The notes beneath the pieces were generated by a model. The model had not been told where the DNA came from. It searched no databases and saw nothing but the letters and a program-made list of their open reading frames with translations. DNA of 64,000 nucleotides from Paralvinella palmiformis (lineage: Eukaryota; Annelida; Polychaeta; Terebellida; Alvinellidae), in contig JAODUP010000082.1 of assembly GCA_025642065.1 (NCBI GenBank), positions 426,001 to 490,000 on the forward strand, read 5' to 3'. The position numbers were made by a program, and so were the translations under genes. Of this stretch, positions 61,694 to 64,000 are shown one piece after another. Position 1 is the stretch's first letter. Every line of letters starts with the position of its first letter.

Positions 61694-62367
61694 ATACATA
61701 TATGTTGTGTATGTGTGTGTGTGCGTGCGTGCGTGTGTGCCTGCCTCCATGCCTACCTGCCTGCTTGCGTAGCTGCCTCTCACTTTGTCTGTGTACTTTT
61801 TTTCTGTCTCTACATTATTGTTGCCTTTCGTTCTACCCAAACCACTTTTACTCATCATTATCATCACCATCATCATCATCATCACCATCATCAGCATCAT
61901 CATCGTCATTACCGTTGTCTTTGTGATTGTCGTGGCTCTTTCGTGTATGACACAAAATGGCGAGATTTATAGCCTCACAGAACAGAAGCCACAAGACGCC
62001 GATAAGTTACACTGAGCGTCGATTAGCCTCGGAAAACGCGCAGCCGAAAAGCTCCAGAGTGTAACAGGGAGCATCACGTGACCGTCTGACTCTTTATTCC
62101 CGGAACTGCGGCAAAACAGCAAATTACAGCGAATTTTAATTATCCACATTCGTTGTCCTCAGGAAGCACCTGCTTCACCTAGACATCGCCTCATCTTAGA
62201 GCTAGTTAGGTGGAGTCTACCGAACCCCCCCCTCTGATGTGTACTGCTTCGACAAGGTGGTAATAACAACTGTATATGCACGCGTACGCACACGCATTAA
62301 CGTACGACAACAAGCGCACGCACACGCGCACGCACGTCCTAAAACGAAAATACATACATACACAGAT

Positions 62368-62408
<41 letters not shown>

Positions 62409-62967
62409 ATATATAATATATTACACATACGCGCGCACACACAGGCACGCATGCACGCTGAGTTTGTATGTCTCCCGAATGACGACGGAAGCCATATTAA
62501 GGTTGTGAAGGTATTTCAGGAAGAAGTGCAGTCTCAGGATTCGGAGATACGGGATCGACCTCTGTACGGCATCTCACTTAGTACAAAACTAGGCGAATGA
62601 GTACTCAGAAATCACCCCCCCCCCTGCAAAACGACTACCACAAACATCTAGCATGGACCCACTCGTGTTACATCTAAGGTAGCCGATAGGTGGGGCGCTG
62701 GTCTTTCGTTGTTATGGAGGCGGCATCGTATCCAGTTGTCCTGTTCGATGTCCAGATGACATAGTCGGGGCTTCCAGTCCTGTCCTAATCTTATGTCACT
62801 TTGTCTAATCCCGTCGAGTTGGCTACCGGGAAGATGTCCTGAACAATTAACATATTACCGGATATTACCGGATATTACCGGGATTAATTTGCATCCAGAA
62901 CGAGACGCTTGTCGGTGGAGTAAGTCGTTGCATTGCAACATCATCATTAGTATCGAGATGAGCAGCT

Positions 62968-63029
<62 letters not shown>
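62968..63029. repeat. (ATC)n microsatellite
   Basis: About 20 TCA units with one CACCATCATC interruption near the start. A shorter ATC tract is at 53870-53893. Confidence 0.9.
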
Positions 63030-64000
63030 TATCAGTTAGGTCACTGAGATACTCAGCATAAATAAATAAATAACATAGAATGAATAAATAAAAATAGACT
63101 ATCCTATTATGATCCGGACACCCTTTATCGTCCAATATTGTGGCCATCTTTCATATATTGGTGTTCTGATCTATTATGTCATTGAAATATAATATTATAT
63201 CGCTAGAATAATGCCAAAATTTCAACTTCCGGGCGCTGTCATGCCGTCGACAACATCAAGTTAGAGGATAACGGCTGGTATAAGAACACCGTTGATGTCA
63301 GATATTTTAGCCTTGACAGGGGATGACCTATTTTTGGGTCGGGTCGCATTTATCTCGGCTTGACTTGACCTCGTTTCGATTGCATTCGCCTCACCGCGTG
63401 TTAGGTAATTATTTATTGGCTAGCTACTTCCTAAGATTGACTGCATCCCTTTTTTTTCTGCTTAAAACGAACTGCAGCAGTCGTCTTTGGCAATGACGGC
63501 CAGACCGGAAACACAGCGGTAACGTATCCCCGCGTCATGGCCACACGTGATAGTCACGTGTCATCATGGCTGCCGTCGGTGAACTATGGAGTACCAACAA
63601 ATAATATTCGCCAGTTGACCGGCTCGTTCCCACGGGATATTATTAAATACCGCGACCGTACACCGTCATGCCAAGGACCAAACTGATGGGTGCCGTCATA
63701 AATCACGTGATCGTTTCGTGGAAGGTCGCAATCACCTCGAAGCGGATGCTAATTGGGATCACGTGAGCGCGATCACGCGACGATGAACAACTGCAATTGG
63801 TGGTTACGCGCTGGAATATAACGCATGCACACAATAGACTGCTTGCACGTTCCCGTGGTGCAGCTGGTAGCTATGCAGATGTCCAGGATGGGGGGGGGAG
63901 GGTGGTTGAATCGTAATGTTCTCTGTGTCTGTGGGATGTTATCATATTATTTCTCCTCAGATGGATTTCTTTGTAACAAACCACCGACCTACTGACTGAC

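Overview
This is animal (metazoan) nuclear DNA: intron-rich genes with GT-AG junctions, AT-rich non-coding sequence full of (TA)n, and many LINE, hAT-like, mariner-like and tRNA-SINE remnants. Gene content and repeat style suggest a marine invertebrate, most likely a mollusc. That is inference, because nothing in the window is diagnostic at species level.

Four protein-coding genes can be supported. (1) At the left edge, minus strand, is a 40-codon first coding exon of kinesin heavy chain (KIF5 family), 174-293. (2) Head-to-head with it, plus strand, is a complete 17-exon acid beta-galactosidase gene (GLB1/GLB1L family), 1191-18882, predicted at 672 aa. About 0.9 kb separates the two start codons, so the promoter is probably shared; it carries two neighbouring CLEAR-like E-boxes. 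(3) Convergent with it, minus strand, is a six-exon gene (36085 down to 20281, 266 aa) for a small type I membrane protein of the WBP1/VOPP1 family: signal peptide, Cys-rich ectodomain, one membrane segment and a PPxY/LPxY tail. (4) Plus strand, 40296-45342 in three exons (451 aa), is a diverged Golgi chondroitin N-acetylgalactosaminyltransferase-like protein. Its DxD motif is displaced and both family histidines are missing.

Between and inside the genes lie layered mobile elements. A CR1-like LINE in GLB1 intron 1 is split by a hAT element with matching terminal repeats and an 8-bp target duplication. A mariner-like element sits in intron 10 and further LINE pieces in intron 12. A family of CAGACATGGGG-ended MITEs and several tRNA-derived SINEs are scattered across 4.9-43.7 kb. 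From 45.3 to 57 kb I see no gene, only AT-rich DNA and four or five minisatellite arrays. From about 57 to 64 kb the sequence is more GC/CpG-rich, with a cluster of CACGTG sites, long microsatellites and one LINE tail. It could be the upstream region of a gene beyond the right edge.

Functionally, GLB1 (lysosomal glycan breakdown), the WBP1/VOPP1-like protein (endosomal/lysosomal WW-ligase adaptor in vertebrates) and the GalNAc-transferase-like protein (glycosaminoglycan synthesis) all belong to the endomembrane system. I see no evidence that they form a coordinated cluster. No new multi-gene system is evident; the most unusual items are the altered GalNAcT-like active site and the nested transposon structures.
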